NCBI GenBank assembly: GCA_013216135.1
Contig: JABSOS010000006.1
Location: forward strand, 103,739 to 167,738
DNA from: Candidatus Caenarcanales bacterium
GTDB lineage: Bacteria; Cyanobacteriota; Vampirovibrionia; LMEP-6097
DNA: 64,000 bases
Direction: 5' to 3'
In this document: in pieces, positions 1-8,243 of the stretch
Numbering within the stretch: the stretch's first letter is position 1
Layout of the letters: each line of letters starts with the position of its first letter
Translations under genes and position numbers: made by a program
The notes under the pieces: model-generated
Told to the model about the DNA's origin: nothing
Databases searched by the model: none
The model's input: only the letters and a program-made list of their open reading frames with translations

Positions 1-267
1 GTTTTGTTCTTTGAATTTTGTAAGCAACCCTTTTTCTAAAAGAGTTTTGTTTTTTTTGAGAAGCTTTAAGTATTCTGATTCTGACTCTATGCTTTGTAAT
101 TGTTTGCTGGGAATGCAGCCATAGTGTAAGCAAGCTCCGCCTGCCTTATCTTTTTCAAACAAATAAATCTTTGATTCTTTATCAAGCTTTCTTAATTCTA
201 AAGCAGTCTGATAACCAGCTGGTCCAGCACCTATTATTGCAAAAGATTTAGAGTTGCTCATATTCAT
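1..267 (-). CDS. lpd: Dihydrolipoamide dehydrogenase (E3/L-protein), N-terminal part only
   Basis: Translating the minus strand from an ATG at 265-267 gives an open frame that runs off the left edge of the window. It begins with a Rossmann FAD-binding motif (AIIGAGPAGYQ). A disulfide oxidoreductase active site follows (GGACLHYGCIPSK), in which the two cysteines are the redox pair reoxidising dihydrolipoamide. Family members usually read GGTCLN(V/R)GCIPSK, so the match is good. The ATG overlaps the TGA stop of the upstream lipoate gene (ATGA), implying translational coupling; a second in-frame ATG lies at 259-261. It is the last visible gene of the gcvP-lipA-lipoate ligase series, so it most likely serves as the L-protein of glycine cleavage, possibly shared with 2-oxoacid dehydrogenases. 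The C-terminal NAD and dimerisation domains lie outside the window. Confidence 0.9.
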   Translation of the reverse strand, partial: MNMSNSKSFAIIGAGPAGYQTALELRKLDKESKIYLFEKDKAGGACLHYGCIPSKQLQSIESESEYLKLLKKNKTLLEKGLLTKFKEQN

Positions 268-956
268 ATTTTAACTTGTAATTCTTGGTTTAGTTTCTGA
301 CAGAGTTTTTCTAGGTCAATGTTTTGTCCCTTGTTATAAATATCGACTAGTGACTCTAAACCCTCTTCAAAGCTCAATTTATTTTCTTCTAAGATATTTG
401 ATTTGTTATTAACTATGAGTGAGCCTTGTTGCAGAAAGGAGTTTGCATACATACTTTGAGCTGCTCCTAAAATTTTGATTTCTTTTTCTGAGCTTCTAAT
501 AATACCTTCACAATTTATGCTGTTACTGAAACAGTTAGTTTGATTAGTTACTATATTGATTTCTGAACAGCTCTTGGCTTTTTGTTTAAGTTCTATATTT
601 GTGTTCCATTGATACTTGGATTTGAAAAATTCATTTAAGAACTTTATCAGGAAATGCATGATTTTAGAATAGGACTCTATAAGAGCACCACCAAACTCAG
701 GATGGTTCTGTTTTGCAATAACAGTAAAACAAATATCCTCTCCGTGGATAACGGCTTTACCGCCACTGGGTCTTTTTATGACAGGAATGTTTTTTGAGTG
801 AGTTTCTACTATGACTTCTTTAGAGTTTCTCTGAATTTTACCTAAGGATAAAGCTCTTTCATCCCAGGTATAGAAAAAAGCTAAAAAGTCATTTTTACTA
901 AAGTTATTATCAGTAAATTCAAGCAAAGCTTGATCTCTAAGCATGGGATTTAGCAT
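264..956 (-). CDS. Lipoate-protein ligase A / LipM-type octanoyltransferase
   Basis: About 230 residues of the biotin/lipoate protein ligase fold. Numbered from a possible TTG start at 989, the substrate-binding motif RPSGGKAVIHG is at about 73-83 and KILGAAQ at about 172-178, followed by LQQGSLIV; these are typical of LplA/LipM rather than LipB, which has a RGGxxTxHGPGQ signature. Cysteines at 153 and 160 lie about 20 residues before the KILGAAQ motif, where LipM carries its catalytic cysteine, so octanoyl transfer from octanoyl-ACP is plausible alongside salvage ligation. I choose the ATG at 954-956 because AAGGA lies about 10 nt upstream; the ATG at 942-944 would remove part of the N-terminal helix. 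It overlaps lipA by about 20 bp and lpd by 4 bp. Specificity (ligase or transferase) cannot be decided from sequence. Confidence 0.85.
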   Translation of the reverse strand: MLNPMLRDQALLEFTDNNFSKNDFLAFFYTWDERALSLGKIQRNSKEVIVETHSKNIPVIKRPSGGKAVIHGEDICFTVIAKQNHPEFGGALIESYSKIMHFLIKFLNEFFKSKYQWNTNIELKQKAKSCSEINIVTNQTNCFSNSINCEGIIRSSEKEIKILGAAQSMYANSFLQQGSLIVNNKSNILEENKLSFEEGLESLVDIYNKGQNIDLEKLCQKLNQELQVKI

Positions 957-1869
957 TTGTTTTAGCTTCCTTAGCTTCAGAGTCTTCAAAAAACTGATCA
1001 GCCAGATAACTACTTCTGGTTAGTGGAGAAGCTTGAATCCATAGACCAATCTTTTTAGCTTGCTCACGATAGTATTCGTAGCTATCTTCTGGGACGTATT
1101 CTATTACAGGTAATTTCATCTCTGGAGGTTTTAAATATTGTCCTAGAGTAATGTAGCGAACTCCATGTTGATAAAGCTCCTGCATTAAATTTACAATTTC
1201 TTCTTTTCTTTCTCCTAGACCTAACATAATGCCACTTTTTAAGTTTAAGTCTGGAGCCTTTTCCTTAAAGTAACTGAATAGTTCTAAAGCTTTATCGTAG
1301 CTGAAGCCTGGTCTAACCCACTTATAGAGTTCTTTTACGGTCTGGATATCAAAGCAAAGCATATCTGGTTTTGCTGCAATGATTTCATCAAAAGCAAAGT
1401 CTTGGTTTTGAAAGTCTGGGATTAATAATTCAAGTTTTACATCAGGTCTATGAACTTTAATATGTTCTGTTACTGTTCTGAATTGACTTGCACCACCATC
1501 AAACAGATCATCTCTAGTAGGTGCTGTAATTACGATATATTTAAGTGGATCCATATAATTCACCATATCGAGCATTTTTTGTGGTTCATCTGGATCTACT
1601 GGAAGTGGTTCGTTGCGATCAACTGCACAAAATGTGCAGCCTCTTGTACATTCACTTCCTAGTATCATGACTGTGACTATCCCTCTGGAGATACACTCGC
1701 CACGATTCGGGCACATAGCTTCTTTGCAAACCGTAGTCATGCCATTAAGTGGCATCTTTTCGATCAGTTCATCAAATTTAAATTTAGGAATGCTGTTCCT
1801 TAACCATTTAGGGAGTCTGGGAAGTTTTTCTTTATCAACGGTAAAAGGGTTTCGAGACTCATCAAACAT
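937..1869 (-). CDS. lipA: Lipoyl synthase
   Basis: A 310-residue radical SAM enzyme that inserts two sulfurs into octanoyl-protein to make lipoyl groups. Both 4Fe-4S clusters are visible: the auxiliary cluster motif CKEAMCPNRGEC (C-x4-C-x5-C) and the radical SAM motif CTRGCTFC (C-x3-C-x2-C). The conserved C-terminal RSSY segment, whose serine ligates the auxiliary cluster in LipA, is present as TRSSYLADQ. The length is normal for the family. The ATG at 1867-1869 overlaps the end of gcvP by 8 bp, and the downstream octanoyltransferase-like gene overlaps in turn, so the lipoylation genes appear translationally chained to the glycine decarboxylase gene. The likely main target is GcvH, which is not in the window. 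Confidence 0.97.
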   Translation of the reverse strand: MFDESRNPFTVDKEKLPRLPKWLRNSIPKFKFDELIEKMPLNGMTTVCKEAMCPNRGECISRGIVTVMILGSECTRGCTFCAVDRNEPLPVDPDEPQKMLDMVNYMDPLKYIVITAPTRDDLFDGGASQFRTVTEHIKVHRPDVKLELLIPDFQNQDFAFDEIIAAKPDMLCFDIQTVKELYKWVRPGFSYDKALELFSYFKEKAPDLNLKSGIMLGLGERKEEIVNLMQELYQHGVRYITLGQYLKPPEMKLPVIEYVPEDSYEYYREQAKKIGLWIQASPLTRSSYLADQFFEDSEAKEAKTNAKSHA

Positions 1870-4636
1870 TTTTAATAGAGTCCTTAACTTCCATGACTTT
1901 ACTTAAAATAGGTTCTTTTATAGCTTTCACTTCATCAAAGCGAGAGAACTTTGTCGTGTGCGGAGCAGTTTTAATAATTTCTCTACCAGCTTCACTTTGA
2001 GCTTCTAGTATAATTTCTTCAAAAGCTTTAACTAAACTATCTAAGCTATCCTTAGATTCAGTTTCAGTAGGTTCTATCATTAGGCATTCAGGGACATTTG
2101 TTGGGAAGTAAATGGTCGGTGCATGTATGCCTTTGTCTAAAAGTCTTTTGGCGATGTCAAGTGCTGAGATATTGAATTCTTTTTTCAGCTTATTGAGACT
2201 AATAATAAATTCATGTTTGCAAAGTTTATCGAAGTAAGGTTTAAAGAAGTCTGTCTCTGAGAGAATAGAACTTTGACGGATTTTTTCTTGAAGATAATTT
2301 GCATGTAAAGATGCTAGTTTTCCTATCATGGCGATTCCTTCTTTGCCATTTGCTTTGATGTATGCAAGTGCTCGAATGAGTACATTGAAATTACCATGGA
2401 AAGAACGGATTTTCCCTATACTAGTTTCTTTGAAAGTTTCTGAATCCCAGAACAAATTGCCCTCAATATTTATATTAATGTGAGGACCCGGTAAGTATTT
2501 AGATAGTTTTCTTTTTGCCCCTACTGGACCTGCTCCAGGACCACCGCCACCATGTGGGGTTGAGAATGTTTTGTGAACATTTAAATGAATTAAATCAAAG
2601 CCCATATCTCCAGGACGACTCACACCAACTATGGCATTTAAGTTTGCGCCATCGTAGTACATAAGTCCACCGCAGTCATGAATTAAAGATGTGATATCTA
2701 AAATTTTAGTACTGAAAATACCTAAGGTATTAGGGTTAGTAAGCATAAAGACAGCTATATTTTCTTTGTACTTTTCACAAATTTCTTTGAGGTGATTCAT
2801 ATCAACATCACCGTCATCTGCTGATTTAACAGTCACTACTTTAAATCCTGTCATTACTGCACTTGCAGGGTTGGTTCCATGAGCGGAGTCTGGGACTATT
2901 ACGATATTTCGGTTTTCACGAGTATCTTTAAAATATCTTTTAGCCATTAGTAAAGCTGAAAATTCCCCCTGCGCTCCAGCAGCAGGTTCAAGGCTGAATT
3001 GATCAAAGCCTGTAATCTCACAAAGTGCTTCATTTAACTCTTTATATATTTTTAAAACACCTTGAGAATTTGAATCTTTTTCGTAGGGATGTATTTCGGT
3101 CCAGTTAGGATTACTTGCAATTTCATCATTTACTTTAGGGTTATGTTTCATGGTACATGAACCCAATGGATAAAAATTAGTATCTATGGAAAAGTTTAGC
3201 TTTGATAAGTTTGTAAAGTATCTACAGACTTCTAGTTCAGTTTCGTCCTTGAATTGATATCTACTCATATCTAAGTTGAGATCTAGCTTCTGTGCAACTT
3301 TATCTTTGATAGTTTTGAAATCGAAATTGATTTTACTAGCTGAGGTTTCATTTATCTGTTCTGTGAAATTCTCTATGTCAGATTCTGAATGCAGTTCTGT
3401 AACTGTCATTAAAAACTCTTTAGTATTTTCTTTATTGAAAATGCTAAGGCTAACTCCAGTGTTCGTAAACAGCTCAATCAATCTTTCATTTTCAGTATTT
3501 AAGCTCACTAAGAATTCATTGAAGCTTTGCTTAGGACTGATTTCGATAAAGCTAAATTCATTAAGTAAGTGTTTTAAATACTCACTTTTGAATTTGTTTT
3601 CTTTAACGACTGTCTCTAAACCACTTTTACCCATAAGTTTTAGGTAAACAGCTGTGCTTAATGCGTGAATGGATTGGTTTGTGCAAATATTTGAGCTAGC
3701 TCTATCCCTCTTTATATGCTGCTCTCTAGTTTGAAAAGTAAGTACATAGGCTTCATTTCCTCTTCTATCAGAAGTCTTTCCGACAACTCTTCCGGGTAAC
3801 TGTCTTATATGTGCAATGTTTGAAGCGATAAAACCTACTTGGGCTCCACCATAAAAAACTGGATTGCCAAATGATTGAGCGGAACCACACACTATCTCTG
3901 CTCCCAGCTCTGAAGCTTTATCATCAGAAAACATAGCAAGAGCTTCACTTACTGTGTAAATTAAAAATAGATTTAATTCTTTTACTTTTGATTTTAGAAT
4001 TTCTCTTTCTTCTTTTGAGATTTGCTCACCGTGGAAATTTGGGTTCTGAATTACTAAAGTAGAATCTGCTTCTAACTCATCAAGTGAACTTATAAGCTGG
4101 TATTCAATTTCAAGAGGCTTCGTGTAACTATCTAACACTGCTAAATATTCAGGATGGAATTTACCCAATAAAAAAATCTTTCTTTTTTTATTTAAGCGGT
4201 ATGACATAGTTATCGCTTCTGCAAAGGCTGTTGCACCATCATACATGGAGGCATTTGTGTAATCCATTCCTGTAATATCAGCGATAAAAGATTGAAATAG
4301 ATATATTGCTTCGAGGGTACCTTGACTAACTTCTGCTTGGTATGGGGTATAAGCGGTAAGGAACTCACCTCGAGAACTAATATACTTAACTAGAGAAGGC
4401 ACATGGTGCCTGTAAACCCCTGCGCCTTTGAAATTATTAGCTTTAAAGTTATTTTCAGAAGCTAATTCTGAAAAGTGTCTTAGTAAGTCCCACTCCTTTA
4501 ATGTAGAATTAAGCTCTAAATCTTTTTCTAGAATTAAATTCTGAGGAACGTCTTTGAAAATATCTAAAATACTTTCAAGTCCCAATTCACTTAAAAGTGT
4601 TTCAATATAATCAGCTGAAGTTTTAAAGTAAGCCAT
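1862..4636 (-). CDS. gcvP: Glycine dehydrogenase (decarboxylating), P-protein, fused single chain
   Basis: A 924-residue protein containing both halves of the P-protein in one chain: an N-terminal GcvPA-like half (about 1-440) and a C-terminal GcvPB-like half carrying the PLP site. The PLP lysine is K689 in NVHKTFSTPHGGGGPG, and GSCTMKHNP marks the start of the catalytic half. It decarboxylates glycine and passes the aminomethyl group to lipoyl-GcvH. The length is close to that of single-chain P-proteins (about 950). It heads a minus-strand operon with lipA, a lipoate ligase/octanoyltransferase and lpd, all overlapping by a few bases. gcvT and gcvH are not visible here. A TATAAT-like hexamer sits about 35 nt upstream of the ATG at 4636, but I could not match a -35 element to it. 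Confidence 0.97.
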   Translation of the reverse strand: MAYFKTSADYIETLLSELGLESILDIFKDVPQNLILEKDLELNSTLKEWDLLRHFSELASENNFKANNFKGAGVYRHHVPSLVKYISSRGEFLTAYTPYQAEVSQGTLEAIYLFQSFIADITGMDYTNASMYDGATAFAEAITMSYRLNKKRKIFLLGKFHPEYLAVLDSYTKPLEIEYQLISSLDELEADSTLVIQNPNFHGEQISKEEREILKSKVKELNLFLIYTVSEALAMFSDDKASELGAEIVCGSAQSFGNPVFYGGAQVGFIASNIAHIRQLPGRVVGKTSDRRGNEAYVLTFQTREQHIKRDRASSNICTNQSIHALSTAVYLKLMGKSGLETVVKENKFKSEYLKHLLNEFSFIEISPKQSFNEFLVSLNTENERLIELFTNTGVSLSIFNKENTKEFLMTVTELHSESDIENFTEQINETSASKINFDFKTIKDKVAQKLDLNLDMSRYQFKDETELEVCRYFTNLSKLNFSIDTNFYPLGSCTMKHNPKVNDEIASNPNWTEIHPYEKDSNSQGVLKIYKELNEALCEITGFDQFSLEPAAGAQGEFSALLMAKRYFKDTRENRNIVIVPDSAHGTNPASAVMTGFKVVTVKSADDGDVDMNHLKEICEKYKENIAVFMLTNPNTLGIFSTKILDITSLIHDCGGLMYYDGANLNAIVGVSRPGDMGFDLIHLNVHKTFSTPHGGGGPGAGPVGAKRKLSKYLPGPHININIEGNLFWDSETFKETSIGKIRSFHGNFNVLIRALAYIKANGKEGIAMIGKLASLHANYLQEKIRQSSILSETDFFKPYFDKLCKHEFIISLNKLKKEFNISALDIAKRLLDKGIHAPTIYFPTNVPECLMIEPTETESKDSLDSLVKAFEEIILEAQSEAGREIIKTAPHTTKFSRFDEVKAIKEPILSKVMEVKDSIKNV

Positions 4637-4666
4637 ATTAACTATTTAATATTTTCTTTATATATA

Positions 4667-5908
4667 TTATAATTCAGATTCATTTTCATGGCTTTCATAG
4701 AAAGCTAAAAGTATGAAAAATAATATCTGAACTTCATCAAAGAATAAACTGATATCAAATAAACTTACAATTAAAATATAAACACCTAAGAGGTAATAAA
4801 TAAGGTGCTTACTAAAAAGCATCCTGAGGTAAAGCCATGTTGAGCTAAGAAAACCTATTAGTCCGAACTGGATAAAGAAGTGATAGAAAAAGTTATGAGC
4901 ATGATAAAAATCATTTCTACCAAGTGAATCCAACCAAGCTTTATATTTAAGATGCCCTAAACCAAAGATATACTGAAGCCATGAAAAACTTGCAAGTAGT
5001 TCATCAATATTTGACCAGAGTTTGATTCTGGGGATGAATTTTTTTGCTAGCGGTAACTTGATAGTTTCAATATCTATTAAGTAAGTATTCTTTATAAAAT
5101 AGATCATCGCTACTGAAAGTAAAATACATGCAATTTGAATAAAAATCTTTGATTTTGTTTTAAATAAAAAGTAGAGACCAAGTGCAGTTGCAAAAGCTAT
5201 TAAAGCTAAGAAGTTTGCTAGAGAAAAGGCTTTAATTAAGCCAATTAAAGAGATTAATATCCCAATTCCAGTGAGTGAATAATAAACTGGGCTTATTCTA
5301 TGTGCACTAAAAAAATTAGGTTTGAGGTAAGTTTTTAAATAGCTATATAGAATCAAAATTAAAACTAGTGAAGATTGCACAGCCCAAATGTTTGGGTTGC
5401 CAGACGATCCATTCCAACGGTACTCTGGTGAATCCCAGCCTTTATAAAGTGAATAAACCCAGTCGATGGCATAACTTACTGAAATTAAACTAGTGATTAG
5501 CCTGAGAAGCGTATATGAATTCATATGTAATTCTTTAATGATGGTGATAAAGAATTTAGTGGTGAAATAAAAGAGTGGAATCTCAAATATGATTTGAGTG
5601 TTTAACCAGTGCATTCTTCTATGAAGTTCAAAAAAATAATCTCCTTGGAATATTCCCCAAAGCATGTGAGTCCCAAAAATCATGTAAACAAAGTAAGCTT
5701 CTTTCGAGCTAAAGCTTTTAATCAGCTTTTTCTTTAATCGATCTTTTGTTTCACTTGATATAAGAAAGCTTACTAAAGTAGAGGCTATTATTAGAAAAAT
5801 AGTGGTGAAGTAGATATTTATATCAGTTAGAAAGATGCTGAAGAAAAATGAAAAACAAGCAGCCACGGCAAGAAGGCTGAGAATAAATATGTCTTGTTTT
5901 GTCATCAT
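4667..5908 (-). CDS. O-antigen ligase/polymerase-like polytopic membrane protein
   Basis: A 413-residue, very hydrophobic protein with roughly ten predicted transmembrane segments. The segment HAHNFFYHFFIQFGLIGFL near residue 340 matches the H-x-H-N...G-x-x-G pattern of the Wzy_C/O-antigen ligase family (WaaL, Wzy and relatives), and GSSGNPNIWA near 165 resembles the conserved N-P-N motif in the preceding periplasmic loop. Such proteins polymerise or transfer undecaprenyl-linked glycans in the inner membrane. With lpxA and a wecA/tagO-type transferase elsewhere in the window, a lipopolysaccharide or surface-glycan role is reasonable. Sequence cannot separate ligase from polymerase. Two consecutive ATGs (5906-5908 and 5903-5905) are possible starts. 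Confidence 0.75.
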   Translation of the reverse strand: MMTKQDIFILSLLAVAACFSFFFSIFLTDINIYFTTIFLIIASTLVSFLISSETKDRLKKKLIKSFSSKEAYFVYMIFGTHMLWGIFQGDYFFELHRRMHWLNTQIIFEIPLFYFTTKFFITIIKELHMNSYTLLRLITSLISVSYAIDWVYSLYKGWDSPEYRWNGSSGNPNIWAVQSSLVLILILYSYLKTYLKPNFFSAHRISPVYYSLTGIGILISLIGLIKAFSLANFLALIAFATALGLYFLFKTKSKIFIQIACILLSVAMIYFIKNTYLIDIETIKLPLAKKFIPRIKLWSNIDELLASFSWLQYIFGLGHLKYKAWLDSLGRNDFYHAHNFFYHFFIQFGLIGFLSSTWLYLRMLFSKHLIYYLLGVYILIVSLFDISLFFDEVQILFFILLAFYESHENESEL

Positions 5909-5935
5909 AAGTTTTGCTAAGCTTGTTACTTAGAC

Positions 5936-6601
5936 ATGAATTTTACCATGCAAAGACCTAAGAGTACATTTCAAAGACCAGACCTATCTATTAGTAAGGG
6001 AGCAGAAGACAAGGCTTACCAACTAATCGAGAACTTTAATAATGGTATTTTAAGACAAGTAAAGAATAATGCTTCTGAGTTCAGTACTTTAAAGACATTA
6101 TCTAGGCAGCTTAAAAAAGAAGAAGCTACTGATCCTAGCGATAAGATTATCTTTGATTCAGTAAAAAGAATGGAAAAAGATAAGGTTCAGGCGCAAGTTG
6201 CTTTAGCTATGAGTCAGATCGCAGAGAGAAGGGCACAAAATATTCAGAGCAGCTCGATGATGAAAATGATTCCTTATTTCATCGGTATCGCTGGGCTTCT
6301 AACTATGGCTATAATAACTTTCTTTTTCTCTGGAGATTTAAGCTTTTCAAATCCAGCTATTACTAGAAACTTAATTATCTCAACTGTGTTTATAGGTTTA
6401 CTTGTTTGGGGAATTATCCAAAGAAAAACTTTTAAATACGACATTTTAGCTGCTTCGATTTTACATCAAGTATGTAGTTCTTATGCTGCAGCGAAGATGC
6501 AGGGTAAAGGTGCTGTAGGTGCGCTTCAGAATCTTGAAGAAATGCGTATGCGTGCAAAGTCAATGCAAGAAAAGGAAAAGGCTAAGAAAAAGAAGAAGTG
6601 A
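5936..6601 (+). CDS. Hypothetical two-helix membrane protein with Lys-rich tail
   Basis: No family recognised. The 221-residue protein has a polar, helical N-terminal 115 residues, two adjacent hydrophobic segments at about 118-138 and 146-164 that look like a membrane hairpin, and a helical C-terminal cytoplasmic-type tail ending in a run of five lysines. An extended -10-like box (TTTTGC-TAAGCT, 5913-5923) lies 12 nt before the ATG at 5936. It faces away from the O-antigen ligase-like gene and is followed 27 bp later by lspA on the same strand, so it may share a transcript with lspA. Function unknown. Confidence 0.7.
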   Translation: MNFTMQRPKSTFQRPDLSISKGAEDKAYQLIENFNNGILRQVKNNASEFSTLKTLSRQLKKEEATDPSDKIIFDSVKRMEKDKVQAQVALAMSQIAERRAQNIQSSSMMKMIPYFIGIAGLLTMAIITFFFSGDLSFSNPAITRNLIISTVFIGLLVWGIIQRKTFKYDILAASILHQVCSSYAAAKMQGKGAVGALQNLEEMRMRAKSMQEKEKAKKKKK

Positions 6602-6628
6602 TTTTCTTAGGGTAAGTTCATAAATTTT

Positions 6629-7090
6629 ATGTTCAAAAAAAATCTTGCTTTTCCTTTAATTCTTTTTTTAATAGTTTTAGATCAAATAACAAAATTTTGG
6701 GCTAGGCTTTATTTAGCTCCTAAGGTATATCAGATTTTCATTCCAGGTTTCCTGGAGTTTCGCTATGCCGAAAATACTGGAGTTGCTTTTAGTTTTCTGG
6801 AATCATATCCTCAGGTTTTATTAATCGCTATTAGTGCTATCAATATTGCGATTTTAGTTTTTTTACTGAGGAAAAAGGAAATTGAGATTTATTGGATATT
6901 TATCTTTGCTGGAGCTTTTTCAAATCTATTAGATCGTTATCTAATGGGTTTTGTAACAGATTTTATTAACCCAACATTTATGAACTTTGCAGTGTTTAAT
7001 GTTGCTGATGTGTTTTTGAATATCGGGCTTTATATTTATTTGTATTTTTGTTTTGTTGGTGATTTGAGTCAAAGTTCCAAGATGACATAA
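6629..7090 (+). CDS. lspA: Lipoprotein signal peptidase (signal peptidase II)
   Basis: A 153-residue inner-membrane aspartyl protease that removes the signal peptide from diacylglyceryl-modified prolipoproteins. Four hydrophobic segments are visible. The N-terminal LDQITKFW motif, the RYAENTGVAFSFL segment, and both catalytic aspartates are present: D102 in SNLLDR and D127 in FNVADV. The length is typical of the family. Its partner enzyme Lgt is encoded at 45622-46404, and several likely lipoprotein substrates (12647, 56982 and possibly 14402) lie in this window. It ends one base before the convergent gene at 7091. Confidence 0.96.
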   Translation: MFKKNLAFPLILFLIVLDQITKFWARLYLAPKVYQIFIPGFLEFRYAENTGVAFSFLESYPQVLLIAISAINIAILVFLLRKKEIEIYWIFIFAGAFSNLLDRYLMGFVTDFINPTFMNFAVFNVADVFLNIGLYIYLYFCFVGDLSQSSKMT

Positions 7091-7447
7091 TTACCATAAT
7101 TCTCTTTTCATTGATCGAATAGCTTTTTCTAAATTAATTTCGTTAGGGACTTTTGTGAATTCTTTGATTAATTTAATTGTATTTTTAGTAGAAAAAAGTT
7201 GAGCGTTGTAAACCTCAGTTTCAATTTCTTTAATTAATTCCTCTTTAGTTTTGATTTCAGGTCGTCTAGTTCGAATATTTTCGATGTCATCTTTTAGTAA
7301 GGCTATTAATAAAAGAATTAAACACTTATAGCGAGTTGATTTGAAGCTATGCTGATCTTTTACTGCAAATTCTTTTAATCTTAAGCGTAACCAATCAAAT
7401 AATAAAATACCTGCAATTAAACTCAAAATATCAAAATTAACTTCCAT
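7091..7447 (-). CDS. Hypothetical protein downstream of a broken toxin gene
   Basis: No family recognised. The 118-residue protein has one hydrophobic segment near the N-terminus (about 5-22), a second hydrophobic helix near 43-52, and an amphipathic Lys/Glu-rich C-terminal half. Its ATG (7445-7447) overlaps the last codons of the frameshifted MazF-like reading frame by 11 bp. The same kind of overlap links the toxin and antitoxin genes, so it looks like the fourth cistron of that operon rather than a stray reading frame. Whether it took part in the toxin-antitoxin function is unknown. Confidence 0.55.
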   Translation of the reverse strand: MEVNFDILSLIAGILLFDWLRLRLKEFAVKDQHSFKSTRYKCLILLLIALLKDDIENIRTRRPEIKTKEELIKEIETEVYNAQLFSTKNTIKLIKEFTKVPNEINLEKAIRSMKRELW

Positions 7448-7776
7448 TGAAATTTTCTAGATTCTTAAAAATTATACTTAGACAGCTTTTGAGAGTGTTT
7501 ATATCATTTTCTGAAAGCTTACCTAATTGCTTGTATATAAAGTCTTTTTCTATAGTAAATATTACAGGTTTATAAACCTGCATCTTGCCAATCAGTAATA
7601 ATGCCTTCACCAATAGACGGGGATGATATTTTACTTGTTATAGCCGTCATTATCAGGTCAACTTGTGAATCATTAAAATTCTTTGCACTAATTACTACAG
7701 CTGGTCTTTTTTTAATTCCACTTGTACTGCTGAATGGAAAGTCAACTAATATTAGGTCCCCAAATTTATAATTCAT
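7437..7776 (-). pseudogene. MazF/PemK-type toxin, frameshifted
   Basis: The first 68 codons (7776 down to the stop at 7570-7572) encode a MazF/PemK-like N-terminus: MNYKFGDLILVDFPFSS, then the core motif KKRPAVVIS, ending DWQDAGL. Homologues continue after AGL with a KP(S)...KPVIFTI segment. Exactly that continuation appears in another frame directly downstream on the minus strand: VYKPVIFTIEKDFIYKQLGK and so on to a stop at 7437-7439. A few bases seem to have been lost at the junction, which today is a perfect 16-bp palindrome (7565-7580). Intact relatives are mRNA endoribonucleases. As read, the product lacks its last third and is probably inactive, unless the junction is a sequencing error. 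Confidence 0.75.
7565..7580. repeat. 16-bp perfect palindrome at the toxin frameshift
   Basis: CAGGTTTATAAACCTG reads the same on both strands and sits exactly where the MazF-like reading frame jumps. It also contains the premature TAA stop. Palindromes of this size favour replication slippage, so it may be cause or product of the deletion. Confidence 0.7.
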
Positions 7777-7978
7777 TATAGATATCGTCTTCTTGGTTAT
7801 CCCAAACCTTAGTTAAAGATTTTTCACTTAGGGTCGATTTTGAATCATCAAAAATAACTTCTTGATCTTTAGATACAAATATAACAATTCCCTCTTCATT
7901 TAAGTTAGCATCAATAGGTTCAAGTGGTTCAAGTAAACCATCTTTTGTTAATCTAACTTTGAATTGTTTAATTCTCAT
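7766..7978 (-). CDS. Probable antitoxin of the MazF-like pair
   Basis: A 70-residue acidic protein whose gene overlaps the toxin start by 11 bp, the classic antitoxin-toxin arrangement. The N-terminal part (FKVRLTKDGLLEPLEP...) resembles the short beta-rich DNA-binding modules of small antitoxins. The C-terminus (SLTKVWDNQEDDIYNEL) matches the acidic toxin-binding tail common to MazE-like partners of PemK/MazF toxins. No named family could be assigned with certainty. With the toxin frame broken, the antitoxin survives alone and may act only as a repressor or as protection against related toxins. Confidence 0.65.
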   Translation of the reverse strand: MRIKQFKVRLTKDGLLEPLEPIDANLNEEGIVIFVSKDQEVIFDDSKSTLSEKSLTKVWDNQEDDIYNEL

Positions 7979-8147
7979 AATTAAAGTTTACTACATGGTG
8001 ATTTTGACCATAAAGCTTCTCTTTAACAGATATAGGATCTATCCACCCATCCTCTTCTGCAGATTTCTCACCTTCCATGATTAAAGTGTCTATATTATTT
8101 TCTTGATCTTCAATTAATTCATCTTCAAATTTCAAATTTGCATTCAT
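7968..8147 (-). CDS. Small ParD-like acidic protein, first gene of the toxin-antitoxin operon
   Basis: A 59-codon reading frame from ATG at 8145-8147 to TAA at 7968-7970, overlapping the next antitoxin gene by 11 bp, the same overlap as between the following two genes. Its middle (LIMEGEKSAEEDGWIDP) resembles the LI-x-EGE-x-S-G segment at the C-terminal end of ParD/CopG-type antitoxins, but no ribbon-helix-helix precedes it. It could be a truncated antitoxin or a separate small regulator. An AGG lies about 10 nt before the start and a sigma-70-like promoter lies just upstream. Coding status rests on the overlaps and composition, so moderate confidence. Confidence 0.5.
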   Translation of the reverse strand: MNANLKFEDELIEDQENNIDTLIMEGEKSAEEDGWIDPISVKEKLYGQNHHVVNFNYEN

Positions 8148-8160
8148 TAAACTTTACCTA

Positions 8161-8189
8161 TTAATAAGATTATCAACCATCTTTGTTAA
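8161..8189 (-). promoter_or_regulatory. Putative sigma-70 promoter of the toxin-antitoxin operon
   Basis: On the minus strand, TTAACA (8184-8189) and TATTAA (8161-8166) are separated by 17 bp and end about 13 nt before the ATG at 8147. This is a reasonable sigma-70 pair and would give a very short leader. Confidence 0.45.
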
Positions 8190-8243
8190 GGTGTAATTAA
8201 ATCAGTGATTACCGCAAATTTATTAGTTCACTTGTAAAGTGTG

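Noticed and set aside
264..956. Naming the lipoate gene lipB
   Set aside because: The RPSGGKAVIHG and KILGAAQ motifs belong to the LplA/LipM group; LipB's RGGxxTxHGPGQ signature is absent.
3276..3647. Open frame on the plus strand inside gcvP (also inside fliI, flgK and other real genes)
   Set aside because: Antisense frames within well-conserved genes, without ribosome sites and with hydrophobic, non-family sequence; they follow from codon bias on the opposite strand.
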